Assembly (NCBI GenBank): GCA_036013055.1
Contig: DASCQM010000006.1
Coordinates: forward strand, 62,001 to 126,000
DNA length: 64,000 nucleotides
Reading direction: 5' to 3'
From: SHYR01 sp036013055
Lineage (GTDB): Bacteria > Chloroflexota > Dehalococcoidia > UBA2979
This document shows positions 16,737 through 24,058 of the stretch, one piece after another. Below the pieces are notes generated by a model. The model did no database searches and was not told the DNA's origin. It saw only the letters and a program-made list of their open reading frames with translations. Both the position numbers and the translations under genes were made by a program. The number at the start of each line of letters is the position of its first letter. The stretch's first letter is position 1.

Positions 16737-18098
16737 TCACTGTGCGGCCAGCGCCGCGAATGCCTGTGCCGCCCGCTCGGCCGTGGGGAAGACGCCGATC
16801 CCGGCGTCCGTGTGCCGTCGCAGCAGATCGCCGTCCGGGTTGGCCTGGATTAGCGCGAGCGGCTTTTCGATGCGATCGAGCGCCGCCGCCATCTGGTCGG
16901 CGAACTCCGCTGCGCCGTCGCCGGATGCGCGCCCGCCGATCACGATCACGCCATGTACGCCAGAGTCAGCACCGACGATCTCCGTGACGTCCGCGTACAC
17001 GTTCGTCGGCCCGTACATCACCATGCCGACATCGACGGGGTTGCGCGGCGAGGTGCCGACGGCCGCGATCTCTGCGGCGAGACGCTCGATCGTTTCGCCG
17101 CCCAGCTCGCTGAGCCGCAGCCCCGCCTCCTCGGCCGCGTCGGCAGCGGAGATGCTCGGGCCACCCGGGCCGGTCACGATCGCGATGCCGTCGCCCGCAG
17201 GCCGGTGGCGCATGCGCACCGCCACCACGAGATCCGAGAGGTCAAGCAGCGTCTTCGCGGGGATCACCCCGGCCTGCCGCGCCATCGCGCCCCACAGTTC
17301 GCCGGACCCGGCCATCGCGCCGGTGTGGCTGCGAGCGGCCCGCGCGCCGCCGCTTGTGCGCCCCGACTTCCACATCACGACCGGCTTGCGGGCCGCTGCG
17401 TAGCTCAGCGCGTCGAAGAGCCGTCGCCCGTCGCGGGCGCCTTCGACGTACATCGCGATCACCCGCGTCTCCTCGTCGTCGGCGAGGTAGCGCACGAAGT
17501 CGGCGCCTTCGAGGTCGAGCTGGTTACCCATCGAGACGGCCTTGCTGAACGCGAAGCCTCGCGCCTCACCCTCGCGGGCGAACGCGCTGAGCAGCGAGCC
17601 GCTCTGTGAGATGAAGCCAACGTCGCCGACGGTGGACGGCATGTTCGGGAACGGTCCGAGCCCGATCGCGGGGACGTAGAGCCCCATGCAGTTCGGCCCG
17701 ATCAGACGGACGCCGCCGCTGCGCGCCGTCTCCAGTAATTCGCGCCCGCGGGCGGCACCCTCGGCGGTGCCGAGCTCGTCGAAGCCTGCCGTGAACATCA
17801 CCGCGCCCGCGACGCCGGCCCGTCCGAGGTCCGCGACCACGTCGACGGCCACCGCCGGCGGTGTGACCACGATCGCGAGGTCGACCGGCTGATCGATGGC
17901 GCTGACGGTCGGGTATGCCTTCAGCCCGAGGATCTCATCGGCGTTCGGGTTGATCGGGAAGATCTCGCCCCGGAAGCCCGGTTTCTGCAGCGCCTCAAGG
18001 AAGAGGCGGCCGGTCTTCATCCCGCGCGGGACGCCGACAACGGCGACCGATCGTGGCGCAAACATGCGTTCGAGCGCGCTCTGTGTGTCGTCAGCCAT
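16737..18098 (-). CDS. ADP-forming acyl-CoA synthetase alpha-type subunit (CoA-binding and ligase-CoA domains), orphan
   Basis: A 453-residue protein with the CoA-binding Rossmann domain at the N-terminus (PRSVAVVGVPRG, then IGPNCMGLY) and succinyl-CoA-ligase-like domains (VGFISQSGSLLSAFAREGEARG and SHTGAMAGS, which contains the catalytic His). This is the alpha half of ADP-forming acetyl/acyl-CoA synthetases (acyl-CoA + ADP + Pi = acid + ATP + CoA). No ATP-grasp beta subunit is adjacent, but one lies at 49.1 kb next to a second alpha. The ATG at 18098 has GGAGG upstream; the open frame extends to 18350 but is not protein-like. It is divergent from the DevS-like gene, sharing a 142-base control region. 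Confidence 0.85.
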   Translation of the reverse strand: MADDTQSALERMFAPRSVAVVGVPRGMKTGRLFLEALQKPGFRGEIFPINPNADEILGLKAYPTVSAIDQPVDLAIVVTPPAVAVDVVADLGRAGVAGAVMFTAGFDELGTAEGAARGRELLETARSGGVRLIGPNCMGLYVPAIGLGPFPNMPSTVGDVGFISQSGSLLSAFAREGEARGFAFSKAVSMGNQLDLEGADFVRYLADDEETRVIAMYVEGARDGRRLFDALSYAAARKPVVMWKSGRTSGGARAARSHTGAMAGSGELWGAMARQAGVIPAKTLLDLSDLVVAVRMRHRPAGDGIAIVTGPGGPSISAADAAEEAGLRLSELGGETIERLAAEIAAVGTSPRNPVDVGMVMYGPTNVYADVTEIVGADSGVHGVIVIGGRASGDGAAEFADQMAAALDRIEKPLALIQANPDGDLLRRHTDAGIGVFPTAERAAQAFAALAAQ

Positions 18099-18163
18099 CG
18101 AAATCGCCTCCGCACGAGGCATTCTGGCCGTGGTCTCGCTGGGATGGTAGCTGTCAGCAAAAA

Positions 18164-18186
18164 GTCCCGGGACGAACGTCCCGGAC
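18164..18186. promoter_or_regulatory. DevR/DosR-like dyad (GGGAC-N4-GTCCC)
   Basis: CCGGGAC, GAAC, GTCCCGG form a perfect 7+7 dyad at 18167-18184. The core GGGAC-N4-GTCCC is the same as in the mycobacterial DosR (DevR) consensus, TTSGGGACTWWAGTCCCSAA, including C and G at the S positions. It lies 57 bases before the GTG of the devS-like kinase, which pairs with a strikingly DevR-like regulator, so autoregulation is plausible. The dyad would also act on the divergent acyl-CoA synthetase gene. It could alternatively fold as a hairpin with a 4-base loop. Confidence 0.6.
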
Positions 18187-18240
18187 CGTGGGGACCATGG
18201 CCGGTAGGCGAGGGGACCAACGGTTCCTACGATCCTAGTT

Positions 18241-19827
18241 GTGGAGATCGAATACCGTCCGCCGCTGCGAGACGTCATCCTCGGCATCACTGAACTGGCC
18301 CCGTTCAGCGTTGTCGCACGGCGGCTCGCCGAGACTGCGCTCGACCTCACGGATGCCGACTACGCCGCTCTCGGTGCCTACGAAGGCGAACGTCTGGTGC
18401 GATTCCAGTCCGTCGGTATTGGTGATGAAGAGTCATCGACGCTTGAGCACGCGCCCCTCGGTCTCGGACTGCTCGGCGAGTTCGCGCGTGGCGCGAAGGC
18501 GATCAACCTGCCCTCGATCGAGGGCGATCCGCGTGCAAAAGGCTTCCCGTCCGGGCACGCGGCGATGGGGCCGTTCCTGGGCGTGGCCGTCACGTACGGC
18601 TCCCGCACGATCGGTGCGTTCTACGTCGCGCGTCAGGTTGGTGCGACGGCCTTCACGCAGCTTGAGCAGCAGCGGATCGAAGAGATCGTGCCGTATGCCG
18701 CGATCACGCTCGCTAACGCCCAGATGCTGGAGACTGAGCAGCGTCGTGCCGATGCGGCCGAGTTGATGGCGAATACGGCACGCGGGCTGCAGGACCTGCC
18801 AGACGAACCACAGGCTGCCGAGCTGCTGGCGGACGCGATGGATGAATTCTTCGTCACCGCATCGAATCGGGCGCTCACCTGGTACGGGAGCGATGAGATT
18901 CCGCATCATCCTCGACGCTTCGAGGACTCGGAGTTCACCGCCGTGCTTGATCAACTGCTGGCATCCGATGCCGAGGCAGGGCAGCGCGATGCGGGCGCTC
19001 TGGTGCCGGGGCACGAAGTGACGATGCAGGTGATCGACCTCGAGGGTCGCGGCAAACTCGCCCTCGCCGTGTCGATCGAGGAACCGTCGACGATGGACGA
19101 CGTCGCGCGGGCGGCACTGAAGACGCTCGGCGAGATCGGCGGCGTCGGGCTCAGCGCAACACGTCGGCGGCGGGCCGAGGGGGCGATCGAGCGCTACCAG
19201 ATCCGCGACGGGATCGGCCGCGATCTGCACGATGACCTGATTCAGTCGATCTACGCGATCGGGTTGAACTTGCGTGGCACGCACGCCGCAGACGATCGCG
19301 GCGGGGCGGCGCTGACCAAGGCGAGCGCCGACCTCAACACCGTGATCCGCGACCTGCGTTCCTACATTGCGCAACTGAGCCAGAGTCCGGAAGAACTGTC
19401 GACCGCCGCCATGCTTGCGACACGGATCAACGCGCTGCTCGCGCATGACGACTCGCCGATCGCGTGGCAGGCCACGATCGCTGACATCGGTGATCTCCCG
19501 CAGGGCCACCAACTGGAACGCCAGCTCTACCTCGTCGTGCGCGAGGCGATTTCGAACATCGAACGCCATTCACGGGCGCGGCACGCCTCGCTCAGCCTCG
19601 AACGACGAGGTGATACGCTTCATCTCGAGGTGAGCGACGATGGCGTGGGTTTCGACCGGACTCAGGTTCCGGAAGGCTCGGTTGGCCTGCGCAGCATGGA
19701 AGAGCGGGTGTCAGACCTCGGTGGCTCGGCCGTCGTGGCGTCGACGCCCGGAGAAGGAACATCGTTGATCGCGACATTCCCATTGTCGCAAGAAGTGTCT
19801 GGATCGGAGCCGGATCATGGCAACTGA
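18241..19827 (+). CDS. GAF-domain histidine kinase, DevS/DosT-like (HisKA_3)
   Basis: A 528-residue sensor kinase. Residues about 20-165 form a GAF domain whose loop GFPSGHAAMGPFLGV closely resembles the GFP-HH-PPM loop of DevS/DosT; the heme-ligating His in those proteins lies in that loop, so His106 is the candidate gas-sensing ligand. A weaker second GAF-like region follows (about 175-305). HisKA_3 has RDLHDDLIQSIYAIGLNL with His330 phosphorylated. The ATPase part ends with EAISNIERHS, VSDDGVGFD and GLRSMEERV. It starts at GTG 18241 and overlaps the response-regulator gene by 11 bases. The role is inferred to be redox or gas sensing with that regulator. Confidence 0.88.
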   Translation: MEIEYRPPLRDVILGITELAPFSVVARRLAETALDLTDADYAALGAYEGERLVRFQSVGIGDEESSTLEHAPLGLGLLGEFARGAKAINLPSIEGDPRAKGFPSGHAAMGPFLGVAVTYGSRTIGAFYVARQVGATAFTQLEQQRIEEIVPYAAITLANAQMLETEQRRADAAELMANTARGLQDLPDEPQAAELLADAMDEFFVTASNRALTWYGSDEIPHHPRRFEDSEFTAVLDQLLASDAEAGQRDAGALVPGHEVTMQVIDLEGRGKLALAVSIEEPSTMDDVARAALKTLGEIGGVGLSATRRRRAEGAIERYQIRDGIGRDLHDDLIQSIYAIGLNLRGTHAADDRGGAALTKASADLNTVIRDLRSYIAQLSQSPEELSTAAMLATRINALLAHDDSPIAWQATIADIGDLPQGHQLERQLYLVVREAISNIERHSRARHASLSLERRGDTLHLEVSDDGVGFDRTQVPEGSVGLRSMEERVSDLGGSAVVASTPGEGTSLIATFPLSQEVSGSEPDHGN

Positions 19828-20482
19828 CCCTCAGTATCGCGTTTTGCTGGTCGACGACCACGAGATCGTTCGTCGTGGGCTGAAGACGGTGCTCCAGGAG
19901 CGCCCGGACATCACGGTGATCGGTGAGGCCGGGACGATGAAGGGTGGCATCGAGGAGACGATGCGCCTCCAGCCGGACATCGTGATCATGGATCTCCGCC
20001 TGCCGGACGGGTCGGGCGTGGAAGCCTGTCGCGACATCCGCAGTCAGGCACCGGACATCAAGGTGATCATCCTCACGTCGTACGCGGACGAGGACGCGCT
20101 GTTCGCCGCGATCATGGCCGGCGCGGCTGGCTACGTGCTGAAGGACCTCGATCCGAGCCGTCTGCAGGAGGCGATCGCGACGGTGGGACGTGGCGGATCT
20201 TTGCTCGACCCGAAGATGGCCACAACCGTCCTCGAACGGCTGCGCAAGGGGTCGACGAAGCACCCGGCAGACGATGCGTTCTCGTCGCTTTCGCCGCAGG
20301 AAGACCGCATCCTCAGCTTCATCGGCGAGGGTCTGACCAATCGCGAGATCGCGAACGAGCTCTCGTTGAGCGAGAAGACGATCAAGAACTACGTCTCGCA
20401 GATCTACTCGAAGCTGCACGTCGAGCGTCGCTCACAGGCAGCGACGATCGCCACGGAGCGACGCCTGCGCAAGCAGCAGTAG
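19817..20482 (+). CDS. devR: NarL/LuxR-family response regulator, DevR(DosR)-like
   Basis: A 221-residue regulator. The receiver domain has the acidic pocket LLVDDHE (Asp13, Asp14), phosphoacceptor Asp59 in DIVIMDLRLPDGSG, ILTSY, and the Lys in GYVLKD. Many of these phrases match mycobacterial DevR: the GAAGYVLKDLDPSR and GRGGSLLD region, EGLTNREIANELSLSEKTIKNYVSQIYSKL in the LuxR HTH, and the ERRSQAATIATE tail. DevR binds GGGACTWWAGTCCC sites and drives hypoxia and dormancy genes. The reading frame overlaps the kinase by 11 bases, so the two are made together. The dyad at 18167 is its likely target. Confidence 0.9.
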   Translation: MATDPQYRVLLVDDHEIVRRGLKTVLQERPDITVIGEAGTMKGGIEETMRLQPDIVIMDLRLPDGSGVEACRDIRSQAPDIKVIILTSYADEDALFAAIMAGAAGYVLKDLDPSRLQEAIATVGRGGSLLDPKMATTVLERLRKGSTKHPADDAFSSLSPQEDRILSFIGEGLTNREIANELSLSEKTIKNYVSQIYSKLHVERRSQAATIATERRLRKQQ

Positions 20483-20515
20483 CGACCTTCGACCCCTGCC
20501 GTTCGACCGTATAGT

Positions 20516-20570
20516 CCCGCGAGGAAGCGGGCCTGACGTCCCATGCGCCGGGGACGTACTGCTCGCGTCA
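20516..20570. other. Intergenic region with nested stem-loops after devR
   Basis: The 148 bases between devR (stop 20482) and the next gene (20631) contain two clear stems: CCCGC/GCGGG at 20516-20531 with a GAGGAA loop, and ACGTCCC/GGGACGT at 20536-20557 with an 8-base loop. An outer TGACG/CGTCA pair (20534-20538 with 20566-20570) could enclose the second. They may terminate the devRS transcript or form a leader for the small downstream gene. No known riboswitch signature is visible. Confidence 0.35.
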
Positions 20571-20630
20571 TCGCGGGCCACACGCGCGAAACTGAGGAGC
20601 GTACAGAGCGACGACACGAAGGGTGAGGAC

Positions 20631-20963
20631 ATGAGCTTCGTACGGATTTCGTTGATGATCCCGAAGGCTGGCGGTGAGGCGCGAGTGCACGAGTTATTGC
20701 TCGAGCTCACGGCGTTTCATCAGCAACAGGACGGCTTTCTGGGTGGCTATACGCTCACCGCTCGCTCCGATGACGGCGAAACCGGCCGCATCACGGTCTG
20801 GGCCGACGAGGAGTATGCCAACAAGGTCGCGGTCACTGATCAAGACCTCTCGTTACGCTCTGAACTGAATCTCGTGACTGAGCCTGGCTCGCACCGCGAG
20901 TCCTCGTTCGAGGGCGTTGCGTCGCTGCCGGCGGCGGCCGTCGATAGGGGCATCGACCGCTAG
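20631..20963 (+). CDS. Small antibiotic-biosynthesis-monooxygenase-like (dimeric alpha/beta barrel) protein
   Basis: A 110-residue protein with an ABM-like beginning: SFVRISLMIPKAGGEARVHELLLELTAFHQQQDGFLGGYTL, then GRITVWADEEYANKVAVTDQDL. Such ferredoxin-like folds act as quinol monooxygenases, heme-degrading enzymes or simple dimeric binding proteins; the catalytic His or Trp of characterised members is not identifiable with certainty. The ATG at 20631 has AAGGGTGAGG directly upstream. The gene lies downstream of the DevS/DevR pair and before a CoA-transferase, on the same strand. The C-terminal 25 residues look disordered. The function is not assigned. Confidence 0.6.
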   Translation: MSFVRISLMIPKAGGEARVHELLLELTAFHQQQDGFLGGYTLTARSDDGETGRITVWADEEYANKVAVTDQDLSLRSELNLVTEPGSHRESSFEGVASLPAAAVDRGIDR

Positions 20964-21064
20964 CGGTTCGTGCCGGGCCTGCTCCTGCGATCTTCTTGCT
21001 GACCCTGCTACTCTGCGTCCGTTCCCGAGCCGCGTGGGCTCGGGGCGTGAGGTAGGGGGCAGCG

Positions 21065-22285
21065 ATGACAGCCGCACTCGACGGAATGCGCGTCCTCGAT
21101 ATGACGCAGTACGAGGCCGGAACCTCGTGCACCCAGATGCTCGCGTGGCTTGGCGCGGACGTCGTAAAGGTCGAGTCGCCGGAGGGTGATCCAGCCCGTC
21201 GCGCTTTCTCGCGCGGCACCGACGACTCGCAGTACTTCCTCAACTACAACAGCAACAAGCGAAGCATCGTGCTTGACCTCAAGTCGGAGCGGGGGCGTCA
21301 GCTCTTCCTCGACCTCGTGCCGAAGTTCGATGTCTTCATCGAAAACTACGGCCCCGGCGTGATTGAGAAGCTCGACATCGGCTACGACGTGCTGAGCGGC
21401 CTCAACCGCAGCCTGATCTACACGCGGATCAAGGGCTACGGCCTCGACGGTCCGTACGCGAACTTCAAGGTCTTCGACCCGCTGGCGCAGGCGATGGCGG
21501 GTGCGATTTCGATCACGGGCGAGCCGGATGGCCCGCCGATCAAGCCCGGCCCGACGATTGCCGACACCGGCACCGGCATGCAGGCCGCGCTGGCGATCAC
21601 CGCCGCCTGGGCGCAACGCCAGCAGAGCGGCGAGGGCCAGCTGATCGAACTCTCGATGCAGGAAGTGATGACGATGTTCATGCGCACCACCGGCGTCGCC
21701 GACTGGGCAGAGCGTCCTGCGCCACGTCGGAATCACGGCGGTGCGCCGACCGGGATGTACCCGTGCGCCCCAGGCGGACCGAACGACTACCTCTACATCC
21801 ACGTCGCCTCGTCGCGGCTCTGGGATCAGCTCTGCGTGGGGATGGGCCGCGACGACCTGCTCACGGACGAGCGGTTTGCCGGTGGTCGGCTGCGTCAGCA
21901 GAACGCCGACGCGCTACGCGAGGAGATCACCGGCTGGACGATGCAGCATACGAAGCAGGAGGCGATGCAGATCCTCGCCAGCGCCGGAGCCGCCGTCAGC
22001 GCGGTCTACGACACGATGGACGTCTTCAACGACCCGCACCTCGCCGCGCGCGAGTTCATCGAGGAGCTCGATCACCCCGCCGAGGGCCGCGTGAAGCTGA
22101 TGAAGTCGCCGATTCGCATGTCTGCTTCGGCGGTGGCGCTACAGCCGGCACCGGTGCTCGGTGGTGACACCGACGAGGTGTTGGCCGCAGAACTGGGACT
22201 GAGCAACGACCAGATCGAGGCGCTGCACGAGGACCACATCGTGTTCTCGCGGACGCGTCAGAAGGATGCCGCGGCGACCGGATAG
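21065..22285 (+). CDS. CaiB/BaiF family CoA-transferase (formyl-CoA transferase type)
   Basis: A 406-residue class III CoA-transferase. GMRVLDMTQYEAGTSCTQMLAWLGADVVKVE is the N-terminal CoA-binding block; the catalytic Asp, which forms the acyl-aspartyl anhydride, is Asp167 in GPTIADTGTGMQ, with the expected spacing from the N-terminus. The C-terminal region has GRLRQQNADALREEI and VYDTMDVFNDPHL. The gene is followed after 46 bases by a ThDP enzyme of the oxalyl-CoA decarboxylase/2-hydroxyacyl-CoA lyase type, the order found in frc-oxc oxalate degradation loci. The acyl group moved is not certain; formyl, oxalyl or another short acyl would fit. Confidence 0.88.
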   Translation: MTAALDGMRVLDMTQYEAGTSCTQMLAWLGADVVKVESPEGDPARRAFSRGTDDSQYFLNYNSNKRSIVLDLKSERGRQLFLDLVPKFDVFIENYGPGVIEKLDIGYDVLSGLNRSLIYTRIKGYGLDGPYANFKVFDPLAQAMAGAISITGEPDGPPIKPGPTIADTGTGMQAALAITAAWAQRQQSGEGQLIELSMQEVMTMFMRTTGVADWAERPAPRRNHGGAPTGMYPCAPGGPNDYLYIHVASSRLWDQLCVGMGRDDLLTDERFAGGRLRQQNADALREEITGWTMQHTKQEAMQILASAGAAVSAVYDTMDVFNDPHLAAREFIEELDHPAEGRVKLMKSPIRMSASAVALQPAPVLGGDTDEVLAAELGLSNDQIEALHEDHIVFSRTRQKDAAATG

Positions 22286-22331
22286 TACGGCACACCCGCA
22301 CGCGAACCCATGATCGAGAAGGAGACCGACG

Positions 22332-24005
22332 ATGACGAGTGAGACCGCGATGGTTGATGGCGCAACGATTCTTGCGCGCAGCTTGAAGCACCAGGGCGTC
22401 GACCATATGTTCGGCGTGGTCGGGTTTCCGATTACCGCCTTCGCCGTGGCCGCGCAGCGAGCGGGCATCGAGTACATCGGCATGCGAAACGAGCAGGCCG
22501 CCTCGTACGCGGCGCAGGCCGCCGGCTATCTCACAGGGCGCCCGCAGGCGTGCGCGGTGGTCTCAGGGCCGGGCGTCGTCCACGCCCTCGCCGGGCTCGC
22601 CAACGCGCAGGCGAATCGCTGGCCGATGATTCTGATCGGCGGCGCGTCTGCGATCTATCAGAACGGGCAGGGTGCCTTCCAGGAAGAGAACCAGGTGGAG
22701 GCGGCGCGCCAGTTCAGCAAGTACGCGCACGCCGTGGAGAGCCCCGACCGCATCCCGTACTACGTTGAACAGGCCGTGCGGCACTCGATCCACGGCCGCC
22801 CCGGCGCCGTCTACCTCGACCTGCCGGATGACGTGCTCACGGGCGAAATCCCGGAATCGGCATTCGTCGAGGCGCCGACCGTCAGCGATCCGCCGCGGCC
22901 GCAGGCACCGGCCGCCGACGTGAATGCGGCGCTCGTCGCGCTGAAGAGCGCCGAGAACCCGCTGGTGATCGTCGGCAAGGGCATGGCGTGGTCGCGTGCG
23001 GAAGACGAGGTGCGCGACTTCATCGATCGTACTCAGTTGCCGTACCTCGCGACGCCGATGGGTAAGGGCGTCGTCCCTGACGATCACCCACTATCGGTTG
23101 CGGCTGCGAGAACCTATGCGCTCCAGAACGCCGACCTCGTGGTACTGCTTGGCGCGCGGCTGAACTGGATTCTGCACTTCGGACTGCCGCCCCGGTTCAA
23201 GGAGGGCGTGCGCGTCATCCAGCTCGACATCGCCGCTGAGGAGATCGGCACGAACGTCCCGGCTGAGGTCGGGCTCGTCGGCGATGGCAAGGCGATCCTC
23301 GGTCAGTTGAACGCCGCGCTGGAGGACGACCCGTGGCAGTACCCGCAGGAGACGACCTGGCGCACGGGCCTCGAAGGCGGCGCCGAGGAGAACGTGGCAA
23401 TGACCGCTGCGATGATGGCGGACGACAGCACGCCGATGAACTACCAGCGCGTGCTGAAGGACATTCGCGACACGATGCCCGCCGACACGATCACGGTCAG
23501 CGAGGGCGCGAACACCATGGATATCGGCCGCACGATCCTCCAGAACTCCGAGGCTCGCACCCGCCTCGATGCCGGGAGTTACGGGACGATGGGCGTCGGC
23601 ATGGGCTTCGCCGTCGCTGCCGCCGTCACGAACCCGGGCACGCGCATCGTTGCGGTCGAGGGGGATGCGGCGTTTGGCTTCAGCGGCATGGAGGTTGAGA
23701 CGATGTGCCGCCACAATCTGCCGATCACGATCATCGTGATCAATAACAACGGCATCGGCGGCGGCGTCTCGGAGCTCCGCGAGGGCAAGGCACCGCCACC
23801 GAGCGTGATGCTGCCCGGTGCGCGCTACGAGAAGGTGATCGACGCCTTCGGCGGGCGTGGCTACTTTGTCGACCAGCCGGATCAGTTGCTGCCTGCGTTA
23901 ACCGCGGCAAACGAGGGTGACGGCCCGGCGATCGTGAATATCGCGATTGATCCGCGCGCGACGCGCAAGCCTCAGCAGTTCGACTGGCACACCGGCCGGA
24001 CGTAG
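22332..24005 (+). CDS. 2-Hydroxyacyl-CoA lyase / oxalyl-CoA decarboxylase (ThDP-dependent)
   Basis: A 557-residue ThDP enzyme in the acetolactate-synthase superfamily. Several segments align closely with human HACL1 and oxalyl-CoA decarboxylase: FGVVGFPITAFAVAAQ, EYIGMRNEQAASYAAQAAG (the catalytic ThDP-activating Glu is in RNEQAA), VVSGPGVVHALAG, and GAFQEENQVEAAR. The ThDP/Mg motif is GDAAFGFSGMEVE through INNNGIGG, with the GDG replaced by GDA. HACL cleaves 2-hydroxyacyl-CoA to formyl-CoA and an aldehyde; OXC decarboxylates oxalyl-CoA to formyl-CoA. Both make formyl-CoA, and the CoA-transferase beside it could recycle the CoA. AAGGAGA precedes the ATG. Confidence 0.88.
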   Translation: MTSETAMVDGATILARSLKHQGVDHMFGVVGFPITAFAVAAQRAGIEYIGMRNEQAASYAAQAAGYLTGRPQACAVVSGPGVVHALAGLANAQANRWPMILIGGASAIYQNGQGAFQEENQVEAARQFSKYAHAVESPDRIPYYVEQAVRHSIHGRPGAVYLDLPDDVLTGEIPESAFVEAPTVSDPPRPQAPAADVNAALVALKSAENPLVIVGKGMAWSRAEDEVRDFIDRTQLPYLATPMGKGVVPDDHPLSVAAARTYALQNADLVVLLGARLNWILHFGLPPRFKEGVRVIQLDIAAEEIGTNVPAEVGLVGDGKAILGQLNAALEDDPWQYPQETTWRTGLEGGAEENVAMTAAMMADDSTPMNYQRVLKDIRDTMPADTITVSEGANTMDIGRTILQNSEARTRLDAGSYGTMGVGMGFAVAAAVTNPGTRIVAVEGDAAFGFSGMEVETMCRHNLPITIIVINNNGIGGGVSELREGKAPPPSVMLPGARYEKVIDAFGGRGYFVDQPDQLLPALTAANEGDGPAIVNIAIDPRATRKPQQFDWHTGRT

Positions 24006-24058
24006 CCACCCGGGAGAGCGGTGGGGGGAGCGTCCCCGAGAACGCAACGAACCGAGGG

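Noticed and set aside
24025..24037. Short GGGGA/TCCCC stem between convergent genes at 24.0 kb
   Set aside because: Only five pairs with a three-base loop; too weak to call a terminator.
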